NCBI GenBank assembly: GCA_016842085.1
Contig: JAEVEX010000049.1
Location: forward strand, 103,185-167,184
DNA: 64,000 nt
Reading direction: 5' to 3'
Origin: Candidatus Thermoflexus tengchongensis
Lineage (GTDB): Bacteria > Chloroflexota > Anaerolineae > Thermoflexales > Thermoflexaceae
Shown one piece after another: positions 18,437-29,700 of the stretch (position 1 is its first letter; the number at the start of each line of letters is the position of its first letter). The translations under genes and the position numbers were made by a program. A model generated the notes under the pieces. That model saw only the letters and a list, made by a program, of their open reading frames with translations. It was not told the DNA's origin and did no database searches.

Positions 18437-18748
18437 ATGGCGGAGATGGTGAAGCTGCTGATGGCCTGGGACATCAAACCCGGCCACGAACAGGAATATT
18501 TTGAGTTCATCGTCCGGGAGTTCGCGCCCGGGATGATGCGCCTGGGGATGGAGCCCACGGACGCCTGGTATACGATGTATGGGGAAGGCCCCCAGATCCT
18601 CACCGGCGCCATCGCCCAGGACATGGAAACCCTGCAGCGCATCCTCGCCAGCCCGGAGTGGCAGGAGCTCAAAAAGAAGCTCTTCCGCCACGTCCGGAAC
18701 TACAAGGAGAAAATCGTCCGGGCCACCGGCCGCTTCCAGGTCATCTGA
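18437..18748 (+). CDS. Small alpha/beta protein, dimeric ferredoxin-like barrel type
   Basis: A 103-residue protein (MAEMVKLLMAWDIKPGHEQEYFEFI...). The pattern of a first strand, a helix containing HEQEYFEFIVREFAPGM, a strand with AWYTMYGEGPQILTGAI, and a last helix (METLQRILASPEWQELKKKLF) resembles antibiotic-biosynthesis-monooxygenase or NIPSNAP-like dimeric barrels. The substrate and role are unknown. The start at 18437 follows GGAGGGAG and gives the compact domain; upstream codons in the frame look non-coding. The next gene, valS, is separated by a T-box leader with its own terminator, so this gene ends its own transcript or is attenuated there. Confidence 0.6.
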   Translation: MAEMVKLLMAWDIKPGHEQEYFEFIVREFAPGMMRLGMEPTDAWYTMYGEGPQILTGAIAQDMETLQRILASPEWQELKKKLFRHVRNYKEKIVRATGRFQVI

Positions 18749-18904
18749 ACTCCCGGATTCTTCCATCTTCTGCATCTCATGGGATCCAGCGTGGGGTTCC
18801 GGATCCGGGCGAGGCTGACGGCCTGGGTCCTCCCTGCGGGTCAGGCGGATCGGCGGATCGCTCTGGAGAGGGCATTGGGGTGAACCGATGGCTTCAGAAA
18901 GGCG

Positions 18905-19152
18905 GTGAAGGGGAGGAGTAGGCGCGGGCGGCGACGCCAGCGAGGGGGATCCGGTGCAAGCCCCTGTCGTTCGCCCCGCTGAAGGTCGCCCCGGAGCCGG
19001 TCGGGTGAACGCCGGAAGCCCCGGCCTCAGCCCGACCCGGGCGCTGCCCGTTACCGCAGCCCGAGGGCAGGGGGATCCTCCATCCCCCTGAAGCAAGGTG
19101 GTACCGCGGGAGGTCCGCCCCCTCTCGTCCTTGTGACGGGAGGGGGCGTTTT
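18905..19152 (+). promoter_or_regulatory. T-box riboswitch controlling valS (specifier GUC, valine)
   Basis: The T-box sequence AAGCAAGGTGGTACCGCG lies at 19091-19108. Stem I carries GAGGAGTAGG at its start, an AGCGAG...GGTGCAAG distal part, and a specifier region GAAG-GTC-GCCCC in which GTC (18985-18987) reads valine. The TGGT of the T-box (19099-19102) can pair with the ACCA end of uncharged tRNA-Val. A 14-bp terminator stem (19116-19129 / 19135-19148, one G-U pair) followed by TTTT closes the leader. Uncharged tRNA should stabilise the antiterminator and switch valS on; charged tRNA should leave the terminator intact. Confidence 0.93.
19116..19152 (+). terminator. Regulated terminator of the valS T-box
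   Basis: CGCCCCCTCTCGTC pairs with GACGGGAGGGGGCG around a CTTGT loop, followed by four T residues. It competes with the antiterminator that contains the T-box sequence just upstream. Confidence 0.9.
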
Positions 19153-19258
19153 CATTTCAGGACATCCGCCGCTGGGATCATGGATAGCCTCCAGAGCCCC
19201 CAGGAAAAGGCTCGCTGAACGGCGGTTGGCGCACGGAGTTCGTTCGAGGAGGTGAAGG

Positions 19259-21975
<2,717 letters not shown>

Positions 21976-21976
<1 letters not shown>

Positions 21977-22010
21977 AAAAACGTGGGGGGCGCCCAAAGG
22001 AGCGCCCCCC
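21976..22010 (-). terminator. Intrinsic terminator for hsp20 (may also serve valS)
   Basis: A 9-bp stem GGGGGGCGC / GCGCCCCCC with loop CCAAAGGA. Read on the minus strand it is followed by a run of six T residues (the A-run 21976-21981), which ideally ends the hsp20 transcript. On the plus strand there is no T-run, so it is at best weak for valS. Confidence 0.8.
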
Positions 22011-22027
22011 CGCATCCGTAAGGCCCT

Positions 22028-22486
22028 TCAACGGGCCACCTGCACCTTGATCACCCGCGGCCGGACGGACTCGGCCTTCGGGACCACGAGGTGCAGGACG
22101 CCGTTCTCCAGCCGGGCGTCGATGTGCTCGGCGTCGATGGGATCGCCGAACTCAATCGTCCGGGCGAAGCGCCCGCCAGCCCAATCGCGGCGCAGGACGG
22201 CAACGTTCTTCTCGTTCTCAATCTCCGGCAGGGCGACCTCGCCCCGGATGGTCAGGGAGGAACCCAGCGCCTGCACCTCCAGGCTCTCCGGCCGCACGCC
22301 CGGCATCAGGATGGCCACGTGATAGCGATCGGGCAGCTCGTAGATGTTCACCGGCATCCCCACGCCCAGAGTGGTGAACCCGTCGAAGGGCCGCACAAAC
22401 GCCTGATCGAACAGGCGGTCGATCGCCTCGCGCAGGGTCATGAACGCCGCATCGAACGGATCCCGGATCATCAGCTCGCGCGCCAT
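22028..22486 (-). CDS. Hsp20 family small heat-shock protein
   Basis: A 152-residue small heat-shock protein with an alpha-crystallin domain (about residues 45-145). The domain carries VNIYELPDRYHVAILMPGVRPESLEVQALGSSLTI at its start and the closing ARLENGVLHLVVPKAE, the usual A-x-x-x-n-G-v-L motif. It should act as an ATP-independent holdase for unfolding proteins. The start was set at ATG 22486 because AAAGGAGGTGA lies just upstream; an alternative GTG at 22495 would be inside that ribosome site. It is preceded on the same strand by the AOR gene with a 247-base gap. Confidence 0.93.
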   Translation of the reverse strand: MARELMIRDPFDAAFMTLREAIDRLFDQAFVRPFDGFTTLGVGMPVNIYELPDRYHVAILMPGVRPESLEVQALGSSLTIRGEVALPEIENEKNVAVLRRDWAGGRFARTIEFGDPIDAEHIDARLENGVLHLVVPKAESVRPRVIKVQVAR

Positions 22487-22630
22487 AGGCCTCACCTCCT
22501 TTCGGTGGTGGTCTTGCCTGCACCCCTGGGGTTTTTCCAGCCTTCATCGTAGGCGGGAGGCCTTAGAGGAGCGTTAGCAGGAGATAAAAGATCCGCAAAC
22601 GTTGAGTTAAAGGATCGTCAGCAGCTCCCC

Positions 22631-22658
22631 GTAGGGCAACTGCTTGCAGTTGCCCTAC
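22631..22658. repeat. Dispersed 28-bp palindrome, copy 1
   Basis: Arms GTAGGGCAACTGC and GCAGTTGCCCTAC around a TT centre. The same palindrome occurs at 54320 (centre AA) and in part at 60952. It lies in the gap between hsp20 and the AOR gene. Confidence 0.85.
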
Positions 22659-22733
22659 GCCAGGAATCCGGAATCAGGTCAGCTCCGTGGGCCCCATCCG
22701 GAGTTCAGTGGAGGAGCTCCCGCGGGGTGCTCC

Positions 22734-24623
22734 CTACGAGAGGATCCACTCCAGCCCCAGTTCCCGGAGTTTCTCCGGGGTGGGCATCCCGGTCTGGGGA
22801 TCCCAGCCGGCCATTTCGTAGTAGCGTGTCAGGGCCGCTTCCCATTCCTCCCGATCCACGCTCAGGCCATCGGTTTTGCCGCCCCTCAGGGGCTCGAACA
22901 GCCGCTTCGGCAGGGTGTCCCAATCCCGTCCCACCCCCTCCCGAGCGTTGAAGGCCCGCAGCATATTCAGTCGTCGCTCACCAACCCGCATCACCTCCTC
23001 CAGGGTCACATCCCATCCGGTCACCGCGCGCATGAGCGCCACCAGCTCCTCCGGCCCGTAAAGCTGCCAGGAAGGTCCGAAGACGAACTGGCACAGGTCC
23101 GCCGTGTCCAGGAAGCTGTAGAATTTCTGGGTTTCATAGGCAAAGCGGATTTTCGCTTCGTTCAGAACCCGCGGCGGTTGCGGATCGGTCAGGCCGAGGG
23201 TGGCGAGGCGGTCCAGGAAGAGGCGGGGGGATTTGGGCATGTAGAGGGTGTCATGCTCGCTCGACTGGTGATCGGCGCCGAAGGGGTTAACGGCGTAGAT
23301 CAGGGCCAGGGAGCGCTTGACCTGGGGCATATGGGCGGGGAGCTCCTGGCCCTTGACGGCGACCATGCTATCTTCCGCCCCGCGGCCGATGATCCGAGCC
23401 GCCCGGGCAGAGCCTTCCGCCAGGATATCCCCGATGCCTTCGCGTTGCACGATCCGCTCCAGCAGCCGGATCATCGCCTCGGCATCTCCAAAGCGCATGG
23501 GGAAGCCCACCTCAGCCTCAGTGAGGATCCCCCGCTCAAAACACTCCATGGCGAAAGCGATCGTCGCCCCGCAGGAGATCGTATCCACCCCATACTGATT
23601 GCAGATCTGGTTCGCCAGGGCGATGGCCTCGAGATCGCTCACCCCACAGTAAGAGCCGAAAGTGGAAAGGGTTTCATACTCCGGCCCGCCATAGAGGGGG
23701 TCCACCTTACGGCCCCGCCACTCTGTCTCCACGACCCGCTTGCAGCGGACCACACAGGCATAGCAGGTATCGCGTTCCTTCAGGATGGTCTCGGCCATGC
23801 GCTCGCCGGTGATGCGATCGGCTTCCTCGAAGAAGCCGCTGGTGTAGTTGCGCGTGGGCTGGCCGCCGGCGGCGTTCTGGGCCGCCAGCACGCTGGCGGT
23901 TCCATAGATCCCCAGGTTTTTGACCGCCAGGTTCGCCTCATAGGCGGCCGGCCCATGTTTGTTCAGCTGTTGAAGGGCCTGGGCGTCATATACCGGCGGG
24001 CGCCAGCGGCCCCGGACAGCGATGGCCTTGAGGTTTTTGGAGCCCATCACGGCGCCCATCCCGGTGCGGCCGTGGGCGCGATTGCGCATGTTCATCACGG
24101 CGGCGAAGCGAACGAGGCGTTCGCCGGCCGGGCCGATCTGAGCGATCTCAACCTGGTCGTCGCCCAGCTCCTCATAGAGGATGTCCTCCACCTCGCCGGT
24201 GGTGCGCCCCCAGAGATGGGTCGCGTCCCGCAGCTCCGCCTCTCCGTCGTGGATCCAGAGGTAGACTGGCTTCGGCGCCCGCCCGTAGATCACGATGCCG
24301 TCGAATCGGGCGAACTTGAGCTCGGCGGGCCAGAAGCCGCCGGCCTGAGAGTCGCCGATCAGACCGGTGAGGGGAGACTTGGCGTTGGCGGTGGCCCGGC
24401 TCTGGCCGGAGATGGGAACGCCGGTGGACGCGCTGAGGAAGAACGTGAGGGTGTTGCGGGGGTCGAAGGGATCGATGCCGGGCGGCGTGTGCCTCAGCAC
24501 GTAATACAGCCCCATCGCGCTGCCGCCCCAGTAGGTCCGGTAGAACGCCTCGTCCGGCTCCTCCACCCACAGGCGCCCCTCAGAGAGATCCACATGCAGG
24601 ATGCGTCCGGCGTAACCGAACAT
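22734..24623 (-). CDS. Aldehyde:ferredoxin oxidoreductase, tungsten/molybdopterin family
   Basis: A 629-residue AOR-family enzyme that oxidises aldehydes to acids with ferredoxin as acceptor, using a bis-pterin tungsten cofactor and one 4Fe-4S cluster. The N-terminal MFGYAGRILHVDLSEG and WGGSAMGLYYVL are typical, as are NRAHGRTGMGAVMGSKNLKAI and the cluster cysteines C287-x2-C290-x3-C294 with the distant C511. All cluster ligands are present, so the enzyme should be active. A GCAGGAGG ribosome site precedes the ATG. No pterin biosynthesis or tungstate transport genes are nearby. The substrate range cannot be told from sequence. Confidence 0.93.
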   Translation of the reverse strand: MFGYAGRILHVDLSEGRLWVEEPDEAFYRTYWGGSAMGLYYVLRHTPPGIDPFDPRNTLTFFLSASTGVPISGQSRATANAKSPLTGLIGDSQAGGFWPAELKFARFDGIVIYGRAPKPVYLWIHDGEAELRDATHLWGRTTGEVEDILYEELGDDQVEIAQIGPAGERLVRFAAVMNMRNRAHGRTGMGAVMGSKNLKAIAVRGRWRPPVYDAQALQQLNKHGPAAYEANLAVKNLGIYGTASVLAAQNAAGGQPTRNYTSGFFEEADRITGERMAETILKERDTCYACVVRCKRVVETEWRGRKVDPLYGGPEYETLSTFGSYCGVSDLEAIALANQICNQYGVDTISCGATIAFAMECFERGILTEAEVGFPMRFGDAEAMIRLLERIVQREGIGDILAEGSARAARIIGRGAEDSMVAVKGQELPAHMPQVKRSLALIYAVNPFGADHQSSEHDTLYMPKSPRLFLDRLATLGLTDPQPPRVLNEAKIRFAYETQKFYSFLDTADLCQFVFGPSWQLYGPEELVALMRAVTGWDVTLEEVMRVGERRLNMLRAFNAREGVGRDWDTLPKRLFEPLRGGKTDGLSVDREEWEAALTRYYEMAGWDPQTGMPTPEKLRELGLEWILS

Positions 24624-25223
24624 GCGGCCCCTCCTGCAGCAGGATACCTCGAGTATGTATGTATTTTAATCCGGCGAACGGACTCGCGGTCTGCAGGGTG
24701 GGTTCTCCCGGAGCTTTTCAAAGTTCTTACAAGTGTCATCGTAATGGCCCGGAGGGCCGGAAGCCATCTCCTGCCCCTTTCGCATGGGCGATGGCTTCGC
24801 TCGCCGAGCTCGCTCTCAATGGTATCATTCAGCCTCCGATGGGGAGGCCTATCAGGTTTTTGGAGACCTGACAGGCCGTTGTTGGAAAACTGAAAAGCCA
24901 TGCTCCTACATCGGCGAGGAAGAGGTCGATGCCGAAGTCGAACGCGCCCGAACGGCTATCCACATCCACCCGCCGCAGCACCGTCCACACCGTGCTTAAA
25001 ACTGGATATCCGCTCGCCCATAACCCCAATCCCTCATGACGCCGCAACCGTTCCGCCCGTAACTTCCCCCACTGTTACATCCCGCACAGGGGGGTCTCCC
25101 CGTGCATTGCCGCCAACAGCAATATGGCCAGAATCCCATGGAGTGGAATGGGGTGAAGAGGCCCTGCGGGAGCAGTGGAGATCATGGGATGCGGTGGCGC
25201 GTCGATCCGACAGGATGGCCCTT
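24624..25223. other. 600-base gap upstream of the AOR gene, no convincing gene
   Basis: The part near 24640-24720 is AT-richer than its surroundings and probably holds the AOR promoter. A minus-strand frame at 24829-25047 encodes an unusually protein-like stretch (VLRRVDVDSRSGAFDFGIDL) without a ribosome site or a recognised family. It could be a gene remnant, possibly of a mobile element, but that is a guess. Confidence 0.4.
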
Positions 25224-26018
25224 TTATCGGAACCGCCGGCGCCATTCTTCTTTCAGGGTGATCTGCGAGGGATCGGGCAGGGTGAGGAAATCCTCCGCCA
25301 GGCGCTGGAAGGCGGCAGGGAGATCCAGCATGGGGAAATGGCGGCCTTCCTCCAGGAGGATCAGACGGATGGAGGCGTCCAGCCCACCGTTCAGGAAGAG
25401 CGGGGGAGCGATCAGCGGATCCCGCCGGCCGTAAACCAGGAGGAGCGGGCAATCCACCAGGCGAAGCCACTCCCCGAGGGCCTCCTGGCGCATCAGCGCT
25501 TCCTCCAGACTGAGGCCGATCGCCTCGGGATCCGCCCGCTGATGTTCCCGCTGGACCTCGGGATACTCCTGGGCGAGACGGCTCAATCGCTCGATCACGA
25601 TCCCTTTTCCTGCCGGCCCGAGAACGCTCTTCGGGATCTCCAGGGAGATCGGATAGCCAACGGCCAGGATCCGCTGCACCCGGTCGGGATGCGTCAGGGC
25701 CAGCCGGATCGCCACCATCGCCCCCAGGGTGTGGCCGATGAAGTGCGCCCGGAGGATCCCCAGATGATCCATCCATCCCTGGACCAGCTCCACCTGGCGC
25801 TCCAGGCGGTAGACGGAATCGGCCCCCTGGCGAGGCTTGGCGGAATCCCCAAATCCCACCAGGTCGATGGCATAGGTCCGGAATCGATGGGAGAGGGCCT
25901 GCATCGTGGGCAGCCAGTAGCGCCATGATCCCACCCACCCGTGCAGGAAGACCACGGGCTGACCCCGGCCTAAGGCCTCATAATGAATCAGATGCTCGCC
26001 AACCGTCGCAATGCTCAC
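25224..26018 (-). CDS. Alpha/beta hydrolase with Thr at the nucleophile position
   Basis: A 264-residue alpha/beta-hydrolase-fold protein. The oxyanion-loop motif FLHGWVGSWRYW lies at residues 24-35, the acid residue in LVYGRRDPL (D200) and the histidine in EGRHFPML (H227). The nucleophile elbow, normally GHSxG, reads GHTLGA with threonine at residue 97; the codon is plainly ACC. It may be a Thr hydrolase, a non-catalytic binding protein or a haloperoxidase relative. It begins with GTG. It is the last gene of the minus-strand signalling block, 173 bases downstream of the CheY-like regulator, and could be in the same transcript. Confidence 0.85.
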   Translation of the reverse strand: MSIATVGEHLIHYEALGRGQPVVFLHGWVGSWRYWLPTMQALSHRFRTYAIDLVGFGDSAKPRQGADSVYRLERQVELVQGWMDHLGILRAHFIGHTLGAMVAIRLALTHPDRVQRILAVGYPISLEIPKSVLGPAGKGIVIERLSRLAQEYPEVQREHQRADPEAIGLSLEEALMRQEALGEWLRLVDCPLLLVYGRRDPLIAPPLFLNGGLDASIRLILLEEGRHFPMLDLPAAFQRLAEDFLTLPDPSQITLKEEWRRRFR

Positions 26019-26191
26019 CGCTTGCCGTCCCGCGCCTCAGGGATCTGGAAGAATCGGGCTTGCGCCGCTGAGCTCGAATCGGGAAGGCGAGGCAACACCT
26101 TCTTCCTCTCCGGGGCCCGGAGAGGGGTGCCCTCGCTTTCCCAAATCCGAGCCGAATCGTGTGAGTCATGATTCCTGGAAGCCGGTCGGCT

Positions 26192-26575
26192 TCATCCCGG
26201 TTTCGCGTTGTGCCGATTCAAAAGGGCCTGGACCTGCTGGATGAGTTCATCCGGAGCGAAGGGTTTCAGGATATAGGCATCGGCCCCCGCCTCCATCCCC
26301 TGGCGGATCTCCGCCTCCTGCCCTTTGGCGGATAGAAATACAACCGGGATGGTGCGCGTTTCCTCCTGCGATTTCAGGATGCGGCAGGCCTCGTAGCCGG
26401 TCATCCGGGGCATACGGACGTCCAGGATGATCAGGTCCGGGCGGTGTTGACGGGCCAGTTCGACCGCTTCCTGGCCGTTCGTGGCCGCGATCACCTGGAA
26501 GCCTCCAAACTCCAGGGTGAAGACGATCAATTCCCGGATATCCCGTTCATCCTCTGCGATCAGAATCCTGGCCAT
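26192..26575 (-). CDS. CheY-like single-domain response regulator
   Basis: A 127-residue receiver domain with no output domain. The acidic pair is in LIAEDERDIREL (residues 5-16), the phospho-acceptor Asp is in LIILDVRMPRM (about residue 54), the Thr/Ser switch is in VVFLSAKG and the lysine is in YILKPFAPDEL (about residue 107). GGAGGGATCTG lies before the ATG. It follows the giant hybrid kinase on the same strand, so it is a likely phosphorylation target or phosphate sink of that kinase. Regulators of this sort act by protein-protein contact, for example on motility or kinases. Confidence 0.92.
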   Translation of the reverse strand: MARILIAEDERDIRELIVFTLEFGGFQVIAATNGQEAVELARQHRPDLIILDVRMPRMTGYEACRILKSQEETRTIPVVFLSAKGQEAEIRQGMEAGADAYILKPFAPDELIQQVQALLNRHNAKPG

Positions 26576-26727
26576 CGTTCAGATCCCTCCTGCCCGATCA
26601 CACATTGGGTTGTCTGAATCTACGTTGAGCCCAGAGCGGTGGGGCGAGATGGCCTCTCCCCGGGGTTCAGAAGTTCCCTGAGGAAGCCTACCGCGTAGCC
26701 TCTCATCCCCGGGGAATGGGCCTGCCC

Positions 26728-29700
26728 CTATCCCGCGTCGCCGGATTCCCCCACGAGGGGTTCGCCGAGAAGGCGCCGGATGGCGGCGACGAACTCTTCC
26801 AGCGGGAACGGCTTGAGGAAGAAATCCGCTGCCCCCATGGCCAGCGCCTGCCGGCGTTTGCCCATCGGATCCGTGGCGCTGGCGGTCATGATCACCACCG
26901 GGATGTCCGCCGTCTTCGGGCTGGCCTTCAGGCGGGCCAGGGCGTCCAGCCCGCTCATTCCAGCCGGCTTGAGATCCATCAGCACCAGGTCGGGGTGGCG
27001 GGCTTCGATCCAGGCCAGCGCCTCCACCGCGCTCCCGAACGTCGTCACCTCAAACCCGTGGTTACGCAGGGTATCCTGAAGCAACGCGCGGGTCCCCGCG
27101 TCATCATCCACGATGACAATACGGGCATGGCGCCGCGCATACCGGCCAACGACCTCCAGCAATCGCTCGGCGTCCACCGGCTTGCCCAGCACGTCCACCG
27201 CCCCCAGGCGGACCCCTCGCTGGCGGTCGGCCAGGACGGAGACGATGATGACCGGGATCTCAGCGGTGACGGGATCCGCCTTCAGCCGCTCCAGCACCGT
27301 GAAGCCGTCCAGATCGGGTAGGTAGATGTCCAGGGTGATCAGCTGCGGACGCTCCTCCCGGGCGAGGCGCAACGCTTCCTCACCCCGATGGGCGACCAGG
27401 GTTCGATATCCCGCGCGCTCCAGATGCTGGACCAGCAGGTCGGCGATATGGTGGTCATCCTCTACGATCAGGATGGGCGAAGCGCCATCCGCCCGGACGG
27501 GGACCGGTGCTGGAGCTGGAGGGCGCTCGACGGAAGAGGGCGTCTCACGGGCGATCGGGATCGTGAAATGGAACGTCGATCCCTGGCCGACCTCGCTTTC
27601 CACCCAGATCCGCCCGCCATGCATTTCCACCAGTGCTTTCACGATGGAGAGGCCCAGGCCCGTCCCGGGGGTTTCCTGAACCCGTGGGTCATCCACCCGG
27701 TAAAACCGCTCGAAGATGCGGGGGAGGGCCTCCGGGGGGATGCCGATCCCGGTATCGCTGACCTCGACATGGACGGCTTCCTCCTCCACACGGGCCCGGA
27801 TGCCGATTCGCCCTCCCTCCGGCGTGTATTTGTGGGCGTTGCTGACCAGGTTCATCAGGATCTGGATCAGACGATCCTTATCGGCCTGAACCGGGGGGAG
27901 GAAGGCCGGCAGATCGAGCTCCAGGCGCTGGTTCTTTTCATCCAGGCGGGCCTTCAAGGAAGCCACCACCGCTTCCACCGCCGCCTCCAGGGGCACCGGG
28001 CGGAGATCCAGCTGGAGGCGGCCGCTCTCGATGCGCGAGATATCCAGCAGGTCATCCACCAGCAGCTTCAATCGATCCGCGTTGGCTTTCACGATTTGCA
28101 GAAAGCGGCGCTGCATCTCCGAGAGCGGCCCGGCGGATCCGAGGAGCAGGAGATCCACATAGCCCTTAATGGAGGTCATGGGCGTGCGGAGCTCGTGGGA
28201 CACCGTGGAGATGAACTCCGTCTTGGCGCGATCGGCCTCCACCTCCGGCGTGATGTCCCGGAAGACCGAGACGATGCCCAGGAACTCAGTGCCCATCATC
28301 ACCGGGGCGGCGTGGACGGTGATGAAGCGGCCTTCGGGGGCGAGCTCGTGGCGCATGAACAGGGTGGGGGGCTGGCCCCGAGGCGAGGAGAGCCATCGAC
28401 GCAGGGAGGCCATCCATTCCTGCCATGCGGGCCCATAAAGGCCAGTGAAATGATGGATCGGCCGGCCGAGGACCTCTTCCCGGCGCAGCCCCAGGATCTG
28501 CTCGGCGGCGGCGTTCATCATGATGACCTCGCCCCGGACATCAGCCACCATCACCCCTTCTGCAATGGACTCCAGGATGGCCTGGCGCTTGGAAGCCTCT
28601 TCCTGGACGGCCCGAAGAGTGTTGCCCAGCTGCTCGGCCTGCTGGGTGATCAGGGTATACAGGGCGGCGTTGTTGATGGCCTGGGCCATCTGAGCCGCCA
28701 CGGTCTCCAGCAGCTGAACCCGCTCCGGATCGAACCGGCGCGGCTCCGGGCCGGTGAACACCAGAGCCCCCAGGACGTCCAGGCCCAGAGTGAGAGGAAC
28801 GACCAGGGCAGCGCCCGGGCGCAGCGCTCGCCAGGGCACCGGGAGGAGCTCGGGGGAGAATGCGACCAGGTTCTGGGTTCGCCGCTGGCGGATGGCCGTC
28901 CGGACGGCTCCGGGATCTTCGTGAAGGAACCAGGAGTGCCCGATCAGCTGGGCGCTGCCCGGCCCGATCCCGGCTCGCACCTCCAGGCGCCCTCTCTCCG
29001 GATCCAGCAAGATCACTGCCGCGGTCTCCCCTTCCTCGGCGAGGAGTGAAAGCGCCTGCTGCAGGGTGGCCTCCAGCTCCAGGCTGGCGGTCAGCGCCAG
29101 GGTCACCCGATACAGTAGCTCCAGCTGGCGATGGCGGGCCGAAAGGTCCGTTAGAGCCTTCTCCAGGGCCTCGGTTCGCTCGCGGACCTGCGCTTCGAGC
29201 TCCTCGCTGAAGCGTCGGGTCTGTTCGTAAAGCCGGGCGTTCTCCAGGGCTACTGCCGCCTGTTCCGCCAGGGTCTGGAGCAGGATCTGTTCGGTCTCGT
29301 CGAAAGCACCCCGCTCCGGATGGGCCACCGCGATCCATCCGACGATCTCTCCTCCCGACCGCATGGGAACGAAGAGCAGCGCCCGCACGCCCGGGATCTC
29401 CTCATCCAGGAGCTCTTCCAGATCCCGGAGATAGATCGCACGGCCGGAGGAGATCGCCTGGGTGATCCAGGGGGAACCCAGGAGGGTTTCCGGCGAGGCG
29501 GGGATCTCCGAACGATCGGGAGGGAATCGGGCAATGACCTGGAGGGCTTCGTTCTCTCCCACCCGGATCACCGCGGCCCAGGTCGCATGGCTCAGGGAGG
29601 CGGCGGCCTGGGCGATGGCTTCCAGCAGAGCGCCCCGCTCCAGCCGGGCGGCGATCTGCCGGCTGACCTCGTTCAGACGGGTGAGCCCTTCGATCCGTGC

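Noticed and set aside
22644..24893. 749-residue plus-strand frame
   Set aside because: Antisense shadow of the AOR gene, which has all cluster cysteines and a ribosome site.
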